From an uncultured Lachnospiraceae bacterium (GTDB taxonomy: Bacteria > Bacillota > Clostridia > Lachnospirales > Lachnospiraceae): DNA of 64,000 bases. Below are positions 51,697 through 61,272 of the stretch, piece by piece; the stretch's first letter is position 1, and the number at the start of each line of letters is the position of its first letter. The DNA lies in assembly GCA_902789735.1 (NCBI GenBank), contig CADAOZ010000004.1:1-64000 (forward strand). The letters run 5' to 3'. Under the pieces are notes generated by a model. That model made no database searches, had not been told where the DNA came from, and saw only the letters and a list, made by a program, of their open reading frames with translations. Both the position numbers and the translations under genes were made by a program.

Positions 51697-53730
51697 TTAT
51701 GGCCAGAATAAAGGGTTGTGAATGACATCCTGATCCAGTCTGGGCTCAGATGTTTCAAAAGCCGCTCCGGCATCCTCTCCGGAAGCCTCCACGGGTCCGT
51801 ATTCAAACAGTCCTCTGAAAAAGCTCAGTTTCTCCAGATGCAGCCGGACCTGCACCTTGTTCCAAAGGTAAAGCCTGGCCTGCAGCATGGACTCATTATT
51901 GGTCTCCGTCAGCAGCCGCAGATATCTGGTGCATTCATCCAGCTGGTTGAGTTCATTGATATAGGCGCGGAAGTTCCTCGCCTTGTCATAATAGCCGGAG
52001 ATATAGGTATCCATGGCTTCTTCCAGCTTCTTCAGACATTTTTCGATCTTGCCGTTATAGTAATGATAGGGCCTGCGCCAGGCCGCCAGCATGAACAGCA
52101 GGATCAGGGCGCAGTAAATGACCCATACCAGGATCCTCTGGCTGTTCCTGAATACCGGCGTATGCAGGAAAGAATAATGCAGCAGGGTCAGCAGGGCCAC
52201 AGAAAGGAAGAATCCCGCAAAAGCTGTAAAATGGATCTTCTTCATGCAGCCTGTATAAAAGGCGACGTCCTGATCTGTCTGCCGGAGCACATTTTCCATA
52301 TTGAGCTGGTCCTGGAACTGCAGGGAAGGATTCATGGTCGGACCTTTCAGTTCCGTCAGCAGGAGCTCCCTTTCATGTTCCACGGCCGCTGCCTCTCTGG
52401 CTGTCTGCCGGTCCGCCTTATAATGGGTCAGCCGCAGGATCCGGAACTGACTGCCGCGTTCTTCCAGCGTCCCGGAATAAATGGCGCTCAGTTCGGACGC
52501 GTAATTCTGCAGGTCACGGCTCATGGTCTCCACGGCCCTGTTGATCCTGCCTACCGTCTCCGTCCAGGCGTCCTTTTTGCGGGAAGCCCATCTGACACGG
52601 CGGAAATCTTTCAAGGTTTCTTTGAGGGCGTTGCCGGACCTGTCATTCATATCCGTGCTCAGATTGCTGTCCCGGACATCGATCGCGTCAGGCGCGGGCT
52701 TGTTCCTTTTAGGCAGATTACTGACCTGCAGCCTGTCCACATAGGGACGTTCCAGGCTGTTCTGCTGGGACAGCAGCCTGGCCTCGTAGGAACGGAGCCT
52801 CCTGGCGTAGGAGGACGCAAAGGTCCTGTCCTCCACCGTCTGTTTCCAGGTGTCGGAACAACGCTGGTATAAAGACCTTGCCACCGTATCCTGGCCTATA
52901 TTGGCCCGGTCTGACAGATCCCGGTTCAGATATTCGACCACCCGCAGCAGTTCCAGCAGGTTCTGTTCCCGATTGTTCCTGTCGATATGGCGTTCTGTCA
53001 CCAGATAGCGGTCGATCTTGGCTTTGATATGCTCTTCCAGGATCAGGCGGCAGTCCTCCATATAGACGCCGCCGGAAGTAAAGGTCTCCCGGATATTCCG
53101 GTTCCGTTCCAGCACTTCTTCCGTATCCGTCAGGCCCTTTTCGAACTGTGCCAGGAAATCATGAATGACATTGGACAGGATCTCGTCCTCTTCCGGCATA
53201 TTGGAGTATTTTTCCCGGAGCAGGGCGACAAATTCCTTGTCATCCGTATACAGCCTGTCTTCCAGTCCCAGGGTACCCAGCAGGATCCGGAAGTCATTCT
53301 GCATGTCGTAAGTCCCGAAATCCTTGATCTCCACAGTCATATCTGTATCGTAAAGCATGATGAAGTGCAGGGTTCTGTCCATCAGCTCTCTGGAATTGAT
53401 AAAGATATTGGCTTCTTCCAGGGCATAGTAGACCCGGAGCAGCCGGTACAGCATCGTCTCCTTCCAGTCCGGAACGGTATTGTCGTCCGGCAGAGGGCGC
53501 CGCATGGTCACCACGATCCTGTAGCTGCTCATCTGGAAGGGAAACTTGTTGAGATGCATACGGATATCCCGCGCGGCGCCCAACAGTGAGGTCGCCGGGT
53601 CCTCACTGTTGAACTGTACATTATTCAGGTGGAAAAGACTGGAACTTTGCAGTTTATAAAAGAACATATCGAAATTCGACATATTCAGGCACTGGTCAAC
53701 ATTGACCAGAAAGTTGAAACATCGTTCCAT
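51697..53730 (-). CDS. 677-residue helical membrane protein of the tubulin operon
   Basis: About 500 N-terminal residues are mostly charged and helical with no recognised domain (starts MERCFNFLVNVDQC). Two membrane helices follow at about 501-521 and 533-551, joined by a short loop, and a further helical region ends FWP. No catalytic motif is seen. AAGGAG precedes the ATG. It lies 26 bp from the tubulin-like gene and 14 bp from the next gene, so it is part of the same transcript and possibly the membrane anchor of the tubulin-like protein. Family not recognised. Confidence 0.65.
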   Translation of the reverse strand: MERCFNFLVNVDQCLNMSNFDMFFYKLQSSSLFHLNNVQFNSEDPATSLLGAARDIRMHLNKFPFQMSSYRIVVTMRRPLPDDNTVPDWKETMLYRLLRVYYALEEANIFINSRELMDRTLHFIMLYDTDMTVEIKDFGTYDMQNDFRILLGTLGLEDRLYTDDKEFVALLREKYSNMPEEDEILSNVIHDFLAQFEKGLTDTEEVLERNRNIRETFTSGGVYMEDCRLILEEHIKAKIDRYLVTERHIDRNNREQNLLELLRVVEYLNRDLSDRANIGQDTVARSLYQRCSDTWKQTVEDRTFASSYARRLRSYEARLLSQQNSLERPYVDRLQVSNLPKRNKPAPDAIDVRDSNLSTDMNDRSGNALKETLKDFRRVRWASRKKDAWTETVGRINRAVETMSRDLQNYASELSAIYSGTLEERGSQFRILRLTHYKADRQTAREAAAVEHERELLLTELKGPTMNPSLQFQDQLNMENVLRQTDQDVAFYTGCMKKIHFTAFAGFFLSVALLTLLHYSFLHTPVFRNSQRILVWVIYCALILLFMLAAWRRPYHYYNGKIEKCLKKLEEAMDTYISGYYDKARNFRAYINELNQLDECTRYLRLLTETNNESMLQARLYLWNKVQVRLHLEKLSFFRGLFEYGPVEASGEDAGAAFETSEPRLDQDVIHNPLFWP

Positions 53731-53756
53731 GCGGGGCTCCTTTCTCCCTTCCGCGG

Positions 53757-56700
53757 TCAGCTGTTCTTAATCTCGTTCAGGAGAATATCGATCTGGGCAC
53801 GGACAGCGGTCTCGGCTGTGGAGAGCTGTTCTCCCGCCAGCTGCTTTCTGCCCGGAATACTGTTGGCATACATCTGCTTGACGATGGCCAGGGCCGCTGT
53901 CCTGACTCTGGACCGGTTGTCATCGAGCATATAATTGAGGAAATCATTCAGCACTTCATGGACTGCCGTGAACAGGGAAAGCCATTCATTTTTGTCCATG
54001 CCGGGGCGCATCTTCAGCAGAATATCCAGGATATTCTCATCCGCGTCGACATTGTCTCCATCGTCCATGGCCTGGCCGGCGTCATCGCTGCCGAAGAGCG
54101 TGTCGACACTGGCTGAATTAAAGACCTTTTCCACTTTTTTCTTCTCCGGCGAGATCTGTGTCAGGTCCTCGATCAGATAATAATCCATCATACGGTCCAT
54201 GATCTCTTCCGCGTCGGAGTAACCCTTCTCCTGCTGCATATAGCGGGCGGCGTTCTCCAGGATCAGTTCCTTGACACGGCCGTTGAAGCGGAGAGATTCA
54301 TAGAGATCATTATAGCTGTTGCCGATCAGGTTGCCTCTGGCAAAGATCGTGATCCAGCGGTTGTTGTACAGGAAGTTCCATACGACCCTGCTGCCGAAGT
54401 CTTCGTCCCTGCTGCGCCGGAACAGGTCAAGTCCCAGACCGTAGATGAAGGCCTTCTTACGGTCCATGACATTTCTGGCCCGGATGACCGGATCGATATC
54501 CGGCAGATAGGCTTCTTCATGCCAGAAGCGGTTCAGGTGGGGATTGACGACCTTGTTCTGGGCTGCCATTTCCGCTCCCTGGGGCGTTGTATTCAGATTA
54601 TGGATCCGCTCCCTGTAGGCTCTGGCGTTCTCAGAATCATATTTATATTTGGTCAGCTTCTCGATCAGGAACATATACTTGGTCTTGAAGCAGACGATCT
54701 CATTGGGGCTGAACTCCTCATCCATCAGGATGGTGGGCCGCTTGCCGTCCAGAGAAGGACTGTTCAGTTCGATATAGTCCTCCATGGTCGCGCCGGGATC
54801 AGGCTGTCCGTTCTTCTGTCTGGCGCAGGACGGATGCAGGGCCAGATAAACAGACTCCGTATTCTCCTCTTTGGCGGAAGTATCAACAGCCAGCATGGGA
54901 GAGGCCATGAACATGGCCTGGGAGATCTGTGACCGGATATAAGCGCTGAGCTCCCTGTCGAATTCCTTGCTGTTCCTTTCGCTCAGGCCGGTCTCCAGCG
55001 TCAGCTGTTTGGACAGGGCCTGCAGGATGTTGAGGTCCACGATATCGGAAGCGTTCTTCACCACATCTGTATGAATGGTATCCTCGATGGCCGTCGTGAA
55101 AATGGTGCTGAGCTTGCGGGCCTTGACGCCGGCGTCATGCTCTTTCTGCACCTGGGTCAGTTCTCTGCCCGCGTTTTCAAAGTCTACGCACAGAATGTCA
55201 AAGATTTCCATGAAGATGGCAGTCTTTGTCTCTTCGGGAATCGTGACTTCCCCTCTCTGGCAGTATTCCGCGTAAATATTGCGGAAGGCCTCTTTGGAGC
55301 AGTAAATGCCCTTCTGGCCCAGCGGGTTATCCCGGTAACTGTTCTCGATCACGGTGATCCTGTCCGCGTTGTCCTTGATCCTGGTGCCGATTGTTTTGAA
55401 GAAGTTCTCATAAATAGCGGCAAGGCCGCGCGCACGGTCGACCAGGATCTGGCATGTGGATAAGATCAGGCTGTTCTGCAGATAGTCTGTGATCAGCTCC
55501 TTGTGTTTTTTGGAATCCTGGTTCAGCTGGATGGACAGCCATTTCAGGTTCTTTTTCAGATGTCTGCCGCCCAGGCCTTTGTTCATGATGAAATTGTCCA
55601 GAGCCTCAGAGGCACCCTGGGTGCCTTCCGTTTTGGGATCAAAATCAAAGGCCGCGTAGTCCAGCGTAAGGGTGCCTTCCAGGTCGCTGATCTTGTCTTT
55701 CAGTTCGTTGATCAGGCTGTAAAGGAGATATCTGGCCGCGACAGGATGGACACCTGACAGCAGGTTGTAGATGCAGACCCGGGAATCCTTCTTCATACGC
55801 ATGGTATCCATGCTGGGCGGGAACATTTCATTGGCGATCCGGAAACGGGCAGATACCGCCAGCCTCCTGGCCAGACGCTCATATTCCTCCAGTCCCGTCT
55901 CCACCGCGCTGATGGCGGATCTTGCGTCATCCGGATTACTCATACGATTGACTTCCAGGTCGCAGGCGGAAGCGGCTGTCACGACCTCATCAGACTGCAG
56001 GATATCATCCACCATATCCTCGATCAGGCCTACGTAGCCTTTGGCCCTGGAATAATAGCTGTGGTCATCCGGATTTTCCAGGAAGGCGTCCTTGAACAGG
56101 TGTCCCAGTTTGCCGCCCGCGCCCGGCCGTGTCTCTTCCTCGAACAGAATGGGGAATTCCTTTTCCGCCGTAGGGATCTCTACTGTCGCGTCTGAACGCT
56201 GCAGGGACTGGGCCTGCTTGACAGCGTCTTCATACTTACGGTCGATCAGCAGCCATTCCGTCCCGATCAGGTCCTTGATGCTGCGCAGGGTCACATATTC
56301 CTTGACCAGGTCCGAAGGATAGATCATCCGGGTCAGGCCGGCGCTGGCGTAACGGTTCATGCCGTTATGGGCCATGGCGCCCAGGACCATGTTGTCTTCC
56401 ACGGACAGGGCGTTGTCCTGCACCGGCGTGAACATCAGCGTGAATACCATATGGGCGGCCTGCTGGATCACGGAGGATATCGAAGCGTTGCCGATACTGC
56501 CTTCCGCGCTGCTGCTTTCAATCAGATACAGATAGTCATAAGGGATACTGGAACTGTCCCCTTCGATGATCTTAGTGTCATTCTCGATCCGGGTCATATC
56601 CGCGCCAAAGAAATCCTCTGAGGTCAGCCTGGGCCGGGACTGCAGGGCCTCTCTGGCCTTTCTGTCCCGTTCGCTCTTGGTGATCTTGTCATAATATTCA

Positions 56701-57386
56701 ATTTCCAGAAGATTATCCTTGTCCGGCTCGCTCTGGGCCAGATAGAAAGCGTTCAGCTCCTTGAGGCAGGCGTAGGCGTTGACCCTGACAGCCTTCGCGT
56801 TCAGCGGGGAGGGCTGTTCCCGGGCCGTGATATCCGGTCCGATGAACATACCGCGGATGACAATGGTCTCGATCCCGGCCATCTCCTTCACAGCATGCCG
56901 GATGAAATAGGGCAGCTGGATAAAAATACCGGCACCGGTACCGCCGGTGATGGAACCGACGATCATGACCGTCATGTTGCCGGGACTGCCGTTGTCCCGG
57001 ATCTGCCGGATCCTGTCGATCTCATTGCGGATCACATTAAAACTGCCGTTCTTTTCCGCCGCAATGGCAGCCAGCCTGGAAATGGTACGGACCTGGCCGG
57101 CGCCCTGCAGCATGCCCCTGTTGACCAGGAACTTATTGACAGGGAACCACCTTTCATATTCATGGTGGTCCTTCAGGAAGTCCTTGACAAGACGGTCATC
57201 ACTGATCTGGATGGATTTGACATCAAATTCCTTTAGACGGTTCAGATCACTGACATTTGTATCCAGACAGACAAGGCCGACATATTTCCTGTCCTCCGGA
57301 CCCAGCAGCCTGCTGATTTCACTTGTGATCTGAGAGCCGATTCCGCCGATTCCGACGACAAGGGTCGGTACTCTGTTCATTGCCAT
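53757..57386 (-). CDS. Tubulin-like protein (Tubulin_2 type), 1209 residues
   Basis: The N-terminal third is a tubulin/FtsZ-like GTPase: LVVGIGGIGSQITSE near residue 10, CLDTNVSDL, and the tubulin signature loop GSITGGTGAGIFIQ (GGTGAG at 148-153). The protein is three times the size of FtsZ; the rest is helical with no recognised domain. The Tubulin_2 family of bacterial tubulin-like proteins is often encoded with von Willebrand A proteins, as here. It probably binds and hydrolyses GTP and may polymerise. AAAGGAA precedes the ATG. It lies between the vWA gene (64 bp) and the 677-residue gene (26 bp). Confidence 0.85.
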   Translation of the reverse strand: MAMNRVPTLVVGIGGIGSQITSEISRLLGPEDRKYVGLVCLDTNVSDLNRLKEFDVKSIQISDDRLVKDFLKDHHEYERWFPVNKFLVNRGMLQGAGQVRTISRLAAIAAEKNGSFNVIRNEIDRIRQIRDNGSPGNMTVMIVGSITGGTGAGIFIQLPYFIRHAVKEMAGIETIVIRGMFIGPDITAREQPSPLNAKAVRVNAYACLKELNAFYLAQSEPDKDNLLEIEYYDKITKSERDRKAREALQSRPRLTSEDFFGADMTRIENDTKIIEGDSSSIPYDYLYLIESSSAEGSIGNASISSVIQQAAHMVFTLMFTPVQDNALSVEDNMVLGAMAHNGMNRYASAGLTRMIYPSDLVKEYVTLRSIKDLIGTEWLLIDRKYEDAVKQAQSLQRSDATVEIPTAEKEFPILFEEETRPGAGGKLGHLFKDAFLENPDDHSYYSRAKGYVGLIEDMVDDILQSDEVVTAASACDLEVNRMSNPDDARSAISAVETGLEEYERLARRLAVSARFRIANEMFPPSMDTMRMKKDSRVCIYNLLSGVHPVAARYLLYSLINELKDKISDLEGTLTLDYAAFDFDPKTEGTQGASEALDNFIMNKGLGGRHLKKNLKWLSIQLNQDSKKHKELITDYLQNSLILSTCQILVDRARGLAAIYENFFKTIGTRIKDNADRITVIENSYRDNPLGQKGIYCSKEAFRNIYAEYCQRGEVTIPEETKTAIFMEIFDILCVDFENAGRELTQVQKEHDAGVKARKLSTIFTTAIEDTIHTDVVKNASDIVDLNILQALSKQLTLETGLSERNSKEFDRELSAYIRSQISQAMFMASPMLAVDTSAKEENTESVYLALHPSCARQKNGQPDPGATMEDYIELNSPSLDGKRPTILMDEEFSPNEIVCFKTKYMFLIEKLTKYKYDSENARAYRERIHNLNTTPQGAEMAAQNKVVNPHLNRFWHEEAYLPDIDPVIRARNVMDRKKAFIYGLGLDLFRRSRDEDFGSRVVWNFLYNNRWITIFARGNLIGNSYNDLYESLRFNGRVKELILENAARYMQQEKGYSDAEEIMDRMMDYYLIEDLTQISPEKKKVEKVFNSASVDTLFGSDDAGQAMDDGDNVDADENILDILLKMRPGMDKNEWLSLFTAVHEVLNDFLNYMLDDNRSRVRTAALAIVKQMYANSIPGRKQLAGEQLSTAETAVRAQIDILLNEIKNS

Positions 57387-57450
57387 AGCGTTTATTCCTT
57401 TCTGATGTTGTTTCCCTGCTGATCAAATCCCTTCTCTGCAGGCATTCTTT

Positions 57451-59697
57451 TTATTCTTCCATATAGATGGCGATTATTTCCCTGTCCTTGGGACCGCGCT
57501 GGAAATAAATCGGTTTACCGGTCAGATACTGATCTGCCGTATCTTTGGCCTTCCCCTTTTCGTCCCGGGTCGGCGTCAGCCTGGAAACAACTGTGCTCAG
57601 CCGTTTCAGGGCCATCTTCTCACTCACCGCGGCCTGCCCGTATTTAGCGTAGCCGGACTGGATCGATTTGCCGGTCACCCGGACCACCATACCGTCCGCG
57701 ACCACATCCAGGCCCATAATATTTCTGTGGCAGGCCCTTCTGGGCAGGAACAGATCCAGCGAGAAGAAATCCAGCGTGTAGGTCCCGCCCTTGTTCTTCT
57801 CCTTGATGCCGGAACCGTCTGTCATCATCTTGTAATAATCCACATGGACCTTCTGTCCGTGGAATTTATATTTCACGAAAAAGATATACAGCAGATACAG
57901 GATCAGCAGCAGCAGGATCAGCAGGATAAAGGGATATTTCCATTCGCCCCAGCCGCCCTGTATGGTGAAATCTGCCTCCCCTGTCAGGGTCTCATCCTGA
58001 TTGACAGCGACCGTCACATGGTAATCGCCGCAGTCGATCAGGAAAGGCGCCAGGGCCAGGACCGTGGGCCTGGCCGGCATCAGATAGATGGTCCCGTCCT
58101 CCTCGACCCGGATCCTGCAGTCCGCCGGCGTATTGCCAAAGCTGTTCAGGAAGCCTGTGACGTTGCTGTTATCAACGCTCAGATCTGTCACCTGCAGGCT
58201 GATATCGTCATTTTCCATATCCTTTTTTGTCATGACCTGATCATTCCGGGTGATCCGGAAGACGATGGAATTCCCGTTGACATCGGTCTTTCCAAAGGAG
58301 GTCCGCCGGTAAATGACCGGATCTTCGGGGATCTCCGCTATCAGACCGTAGCGGACCGCGGTAAAGGCCGCAGTCTCACGTATGATCGGCGCGTAACCGG
58401 GAATGGTCATACTGCCGCGGAAAAGGCTGGAACCTTCCATGACCTCCACGTCCGTGACCTTGTTGGTATCGGAGGACGCCACAATGCTGCCGTCCACTTC
58501 ATATTCTATGGTAAATGCGGTCCCTTCGGGCAGATCCCCTACAGGGATCTCCTCCTCTGTGCCGGGGACCACGGGAACGACCTCGATATCCACCTTGTCT
58601 CCCGGCGCGATCCTGGCTGAATCCAAAGGATCCCCGTTCTTATCCACAGCCCGCATCAGCAGGTCTATGGCAGGTTCATAAAGGAGTTTGACATTCGCGG
58701 GATCCACTGCTTCGGAAAAAGTGATGGTGTAGTCTCCGGGCGGAATGATCCTGTCCCCGTTGGATACGACCGCCGCGTTGCCGCTGATGGGTGTTTCCGG
58801 CTTATAACCACTTATTGAGAGCGGCGTTGTAATAGAAATGTTTCTGTCGACCTGCAGCGTCTCGGTTCCTTTACAGGCTGTAACTGTGGCGCCGGATTTC
58901 TGTGACAGGATAGAAATATTGTACAGGGGCAGACCTGTATGGACCCGTATGGATGTTCCGCTCTCCACAGCGACATCCGCGTCTTTAAATTCCATCCGGC
59001 CGCTGACCTGGTTGGCGATTTCAGATACAGAATCGGTGATCTCCCCGGGTTCTGATTTATAACTCCAGACGCCTGCCTTCTCATCGGAAGCCACTTCTCC
59101 CTCATCGGAAGCCACTTCTCCGGGTGCCTTTGATTCAATCTTAAGATAATCTATATTGACCGTTGAACCGTTGGGCATAACTGTCCCTTTATATTTATCC
59201 ACCTTCTGAGAAGCCATCTTTGGATTGTCGCCATTCTCATCCTGCAAAATACCGTCAGTAATAATAAAAAGCCAGTACTGGGTGGAAGGGTCCTGATCAT
59301 CTGCAGAAGACAGCACCTCCATGGCCTTGTCTACGGAGACGCCGGGTGTTCCGTTTTTTTTCTTACACAGACATTTTGTCCGGATTTCCTGTACGGCAGC
59401 GGAAGGATCCGCCAGATTGACATCAATCGGATGATCCATTTTATTCATCATGATAATATACAGATCATCTTCTTTATTCATCAGGGCTGCCATAGCCTGG
59501 ACCGCGTAATTGGCAGCGGCCCACTTGTCACCGGAACCCATACTCCAGGAATCATCAAAGACCATGGATACAATTTTCTTATTTCTTTTCATGGTATTCT
59601 CAGCGCGCGCAAAAACTGCGGGGCCTGTTGCAAACAGGCCCGCGCAGACAGCGGCAGTCATGAGCATACACAATATAATAGTCCGAATTTTTTTCAC
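57451..59697 (-). CDS. Membrane-anchored von Willebrand factor A protein
   Basis: 748 residues, GTG start at 59697 with GGGAGGAG five bases upstream. Signal peptide (MKKIRTIILCMLMTAAVC), then a vWA domain with the MIDAS metal site DDSWS (48-52) in VSMVFDDSWSMG. Ig-like regions of unknown fold follow (to about 580), then one membrane helix (about 583-610) and a basic 138-residue cytoplasmic tail. The topology is an external metal-dependent adhesion sensor with an internal signalling tail. Part of the operon that continues into the tubulin-like gene. Confidence 0.85.
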   Translation of the reverse strand: MKKIRTIILCMLMTAAVCAGLFATGPAVFARAENTMKRNKKIVSMVFDDSWSMGSGDKWAAANYAVQAMAALMNKEDDLYIIMMNKMDHPIDVNLADPSAAVQEIRTKCLCKKKNGTPGVSVDKAMEVLSSADDQDPSTQYWLFIITDGILQDENGDNPKMASQKVDKYKGTVMPNGSTVNIDYLKIESKAPGEVASDEGEVASDEKAGVWSYKSEPGEITDSVSEIANQVSGRMEFKDADVAVESGTSIRVHTGLPLYNISILSQKSGATVTACKGTETLQVDRNISITTPLSISGYKPETPISGNAAVVSNGDRIIPPGDYTITFSEAVDPANVKLLYEPAIDLLMRAVDKNGDPLDSARIAPGDKVDIEVVPVVPGTEEEIPVGDLPEGTAFTIEYEVDGSIVASSDTNKVTDVEVMEGSSLFRGSMTIPGYAPIIRETAAFTAVRYGLIAEIPEDPVIYRRTSFGKTDVNGNSIVFRITRNDQVMTKKDMENDDISLQVTDLSVDNSNVTGFLNSFGNTPADCRIRVEEDGTIYLMPARPTVLALAPFLIDCGDYHVTVAVNQDETLTGEADFTIQGGWGEWKYPFILLILLLLILYLLYIFFVKYKFHGQKVHVDYYKMMTDGSGIKEKNKGGTYTLDFFSLDLFLPRRACHRNIMGLDVVADGMVVRVTGKSIQSGYAKYGQAAVSEKMALKRLSTVVSRLTPTRDEKGKAKDTADQYLTGKPIYFQRGPKDREIIAIYMEE

Positions 59698-59753
59698 AGA
59701 AACTCCTCCCGCAGCCGCTTCCGGATCCGGAATGCCGGCCTGTCAGATTCTTC

Positions 59754-61010
59754 TCATTTGGCGGCTAAACTGGAAAGGTTCTTCAGATGTTCAAAGGCTT
59801 CTTCACATCCGTTGGCGGCAGCTCTTCCAAACCAGCCGGCCGCTATGTTCAGATCCTTTTCCACGCCCCGCCCATAGGCATAAAGCAGTCCCAGATTATT
59901 CTGGGCCTGGGCGTCTCCGGCTTTTGCCGCTTCCAGATACCATACATGGATCAGACGGTAATCCTCATCCGAGGCATCGCTGGCTTCAATCAGGCGGGCG
60001 GCTTCCATACGTGCTTCCATATTGCCGTTTTTGGCGGCTTTCATATAATAATCAAAGGATTTGGCCGGATCGTTGTCCACACACATACGGCCCACCTGCA
60101 TCTGGGCATAGACAAGGCCCTGATCTGCCGCCTTCTCATACCAGGCAACTGCGGCAGCCGGATTCGGTCCGTCCTCCCGGTCGACTCCTTTTTCCGCCAG
60201 ATAGCCGACCGCACACTGGGCCATGATATCGCCCTTCTCTGCGGCGTCTGTCAGCAGGTCGATCCAGCTCTCCGGATTCTCCTTAAAGGAAACGGCAGGA
60301 GCCGGGGCCGCAGGCTGTACGGGCTCTGCTGCCGCTTCCTGTCCGTTCCCGGGATACTCCTCCGGTTCGGGCATATTGTGGGCACCGTTCACCAGTTCCA
60401 CCGTGGGGAAACCGGCTGCGGGCTCCGTGTCATGCAGGAGGACAGGCTCGATCACGGGCGGCTCTTTCAGAACCGGTTCGACCACAGGCGTATCCGGAAT
60501 CCCGGGTTCTACGATCTTCGGCACGGGAATCTTGTCTTCCGGAACCTCTACAGGGGCAGAGGGCTCTTTTTTGAGTCCGGGATAGGGATCGTTCCAGTCA
60601 TTTTCTACGGGCATGCTGCGGAATTTACGAATCATGTCCTGGTTGATGATCATATGTCTGGTCCTGGGATCCAGGACGACGCCGATCAGCTTTCTTGAGG
60701 AATCCGTCAGTTCGAGGCATCTGGAAAAATCCATTCTGATCAGATGGAATTTATTTTTGGCCTCCGGAGGTATTTCCGATTCGGCAGAATAAACAGGGAA
60801 CCAGAAATCACCTCCGGCGTCCCGAAGAATATCCGGCTCCAGCTCTTTCAGCCCGGCTTTGGCGGCCTGTTCTTCTGACATTTCGGATCTGCAGATTACA
60901 ATGACTTTCTCGGTACGCAGGAGCTTAAACAGACGTTTCAGCGCCTCATCATTCATTTCAAGCAGATATTGTTCTTTCGCTTCCTTGATCAGTCCAGAAT
61001 TGTAAGCCAT
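59754..61010 (-). CDS. SseB-like domain plus Sel1-repeat protein
   Basis: 418 residues, cytoplasmic. Residues about 1-135 resemble the SseB domain (start ALKRLFKLLRTEKVIVICR, FWFPVYSAESEIP). A Pro/Glu-rich linker (about 150-245) follows, then at least four Sel1/TPR-like repeats (for example AVAWYEKAADQGLVYAQMQ, AAKAGDAQAQNNLGLLYAYG). Sel1 repeats are protein-binding scaffolds. AAAGGGG precedes the ATG. It is the first gene of the six-gene minus-strand operon, divergent from the RyR membrane protein. Confidence 0.8.
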   Translation of the reverse strand: MAYNSGLIKEAKEQYLLEMNDEALKRLFKLLRTEKVIVICRSEMSEEQAAKAGLKELEPDILRDAGGDFWFPVYSAESEIPPEAKNKFHLIRMDFSRCLELTDSSRKLIGVVLDPRTRHMIINQDMIRKFRSMPVENDWNDPYPGLKKEPSAPVEVPEDKIPVPKIVEPGIPDTPVVEPVLKEPPVIEPVLLHDTEPAAGFPTVELVNGAHNMPEPEEYPGNGQEAAAEPVQPAAPAPAVSFKENPESWIDLLTDAAEKGDIMAQCAVGYLAEKGVDREDGPNPAAAVAWYEKAADQGLVYAQMQVGRMCVDNDPAKSFDYYMKAAKNGNMEARMEAARLIEASDASDEDYRLIHVWYLEAAKAGDAQAQNNLGLLYAYGRGVEKDLNIAAGWFGRAAANGCEEAFEHLKNLSSLAAK

Positions 61011-61198
61011 AGTATCCCCTTTCTTTCATATATAAAATATATTAATTATAAATAATGCAGAATTTGTTTACGGATCCATATATGTATTTGAAAAAACTTT
61101 CCTGCGCCGGCAGCACTATTCAATATTCAATCCGTGTTTATGTCCAACTAAATACTAATATATCATATTTCTTTAGTACTATTATCATAAAAATGAGA

Positions 61199-61227
61199 TT
61201 GTTCTAAGGATGATGAATGAGTATAAT
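61199..61227 (+). promoter_or_regulatory. Promoter of the Rossmann/RyR gene
   Basis: TTGTTC (61199-61204), 17-bp spacer, TATAAT (61222-61227), followed by AGGAG before the ATG at 61273. The divergent 262-bp gap is AT-rich and also holds TATA-like sequences for the SseB/Sel1 operon. Confidence 0.65.
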
Positions 61228-61272
61228 GAATAGCAGTCAGCAGTACGATCCACCTTTCAGGAGCCTTTCAAT

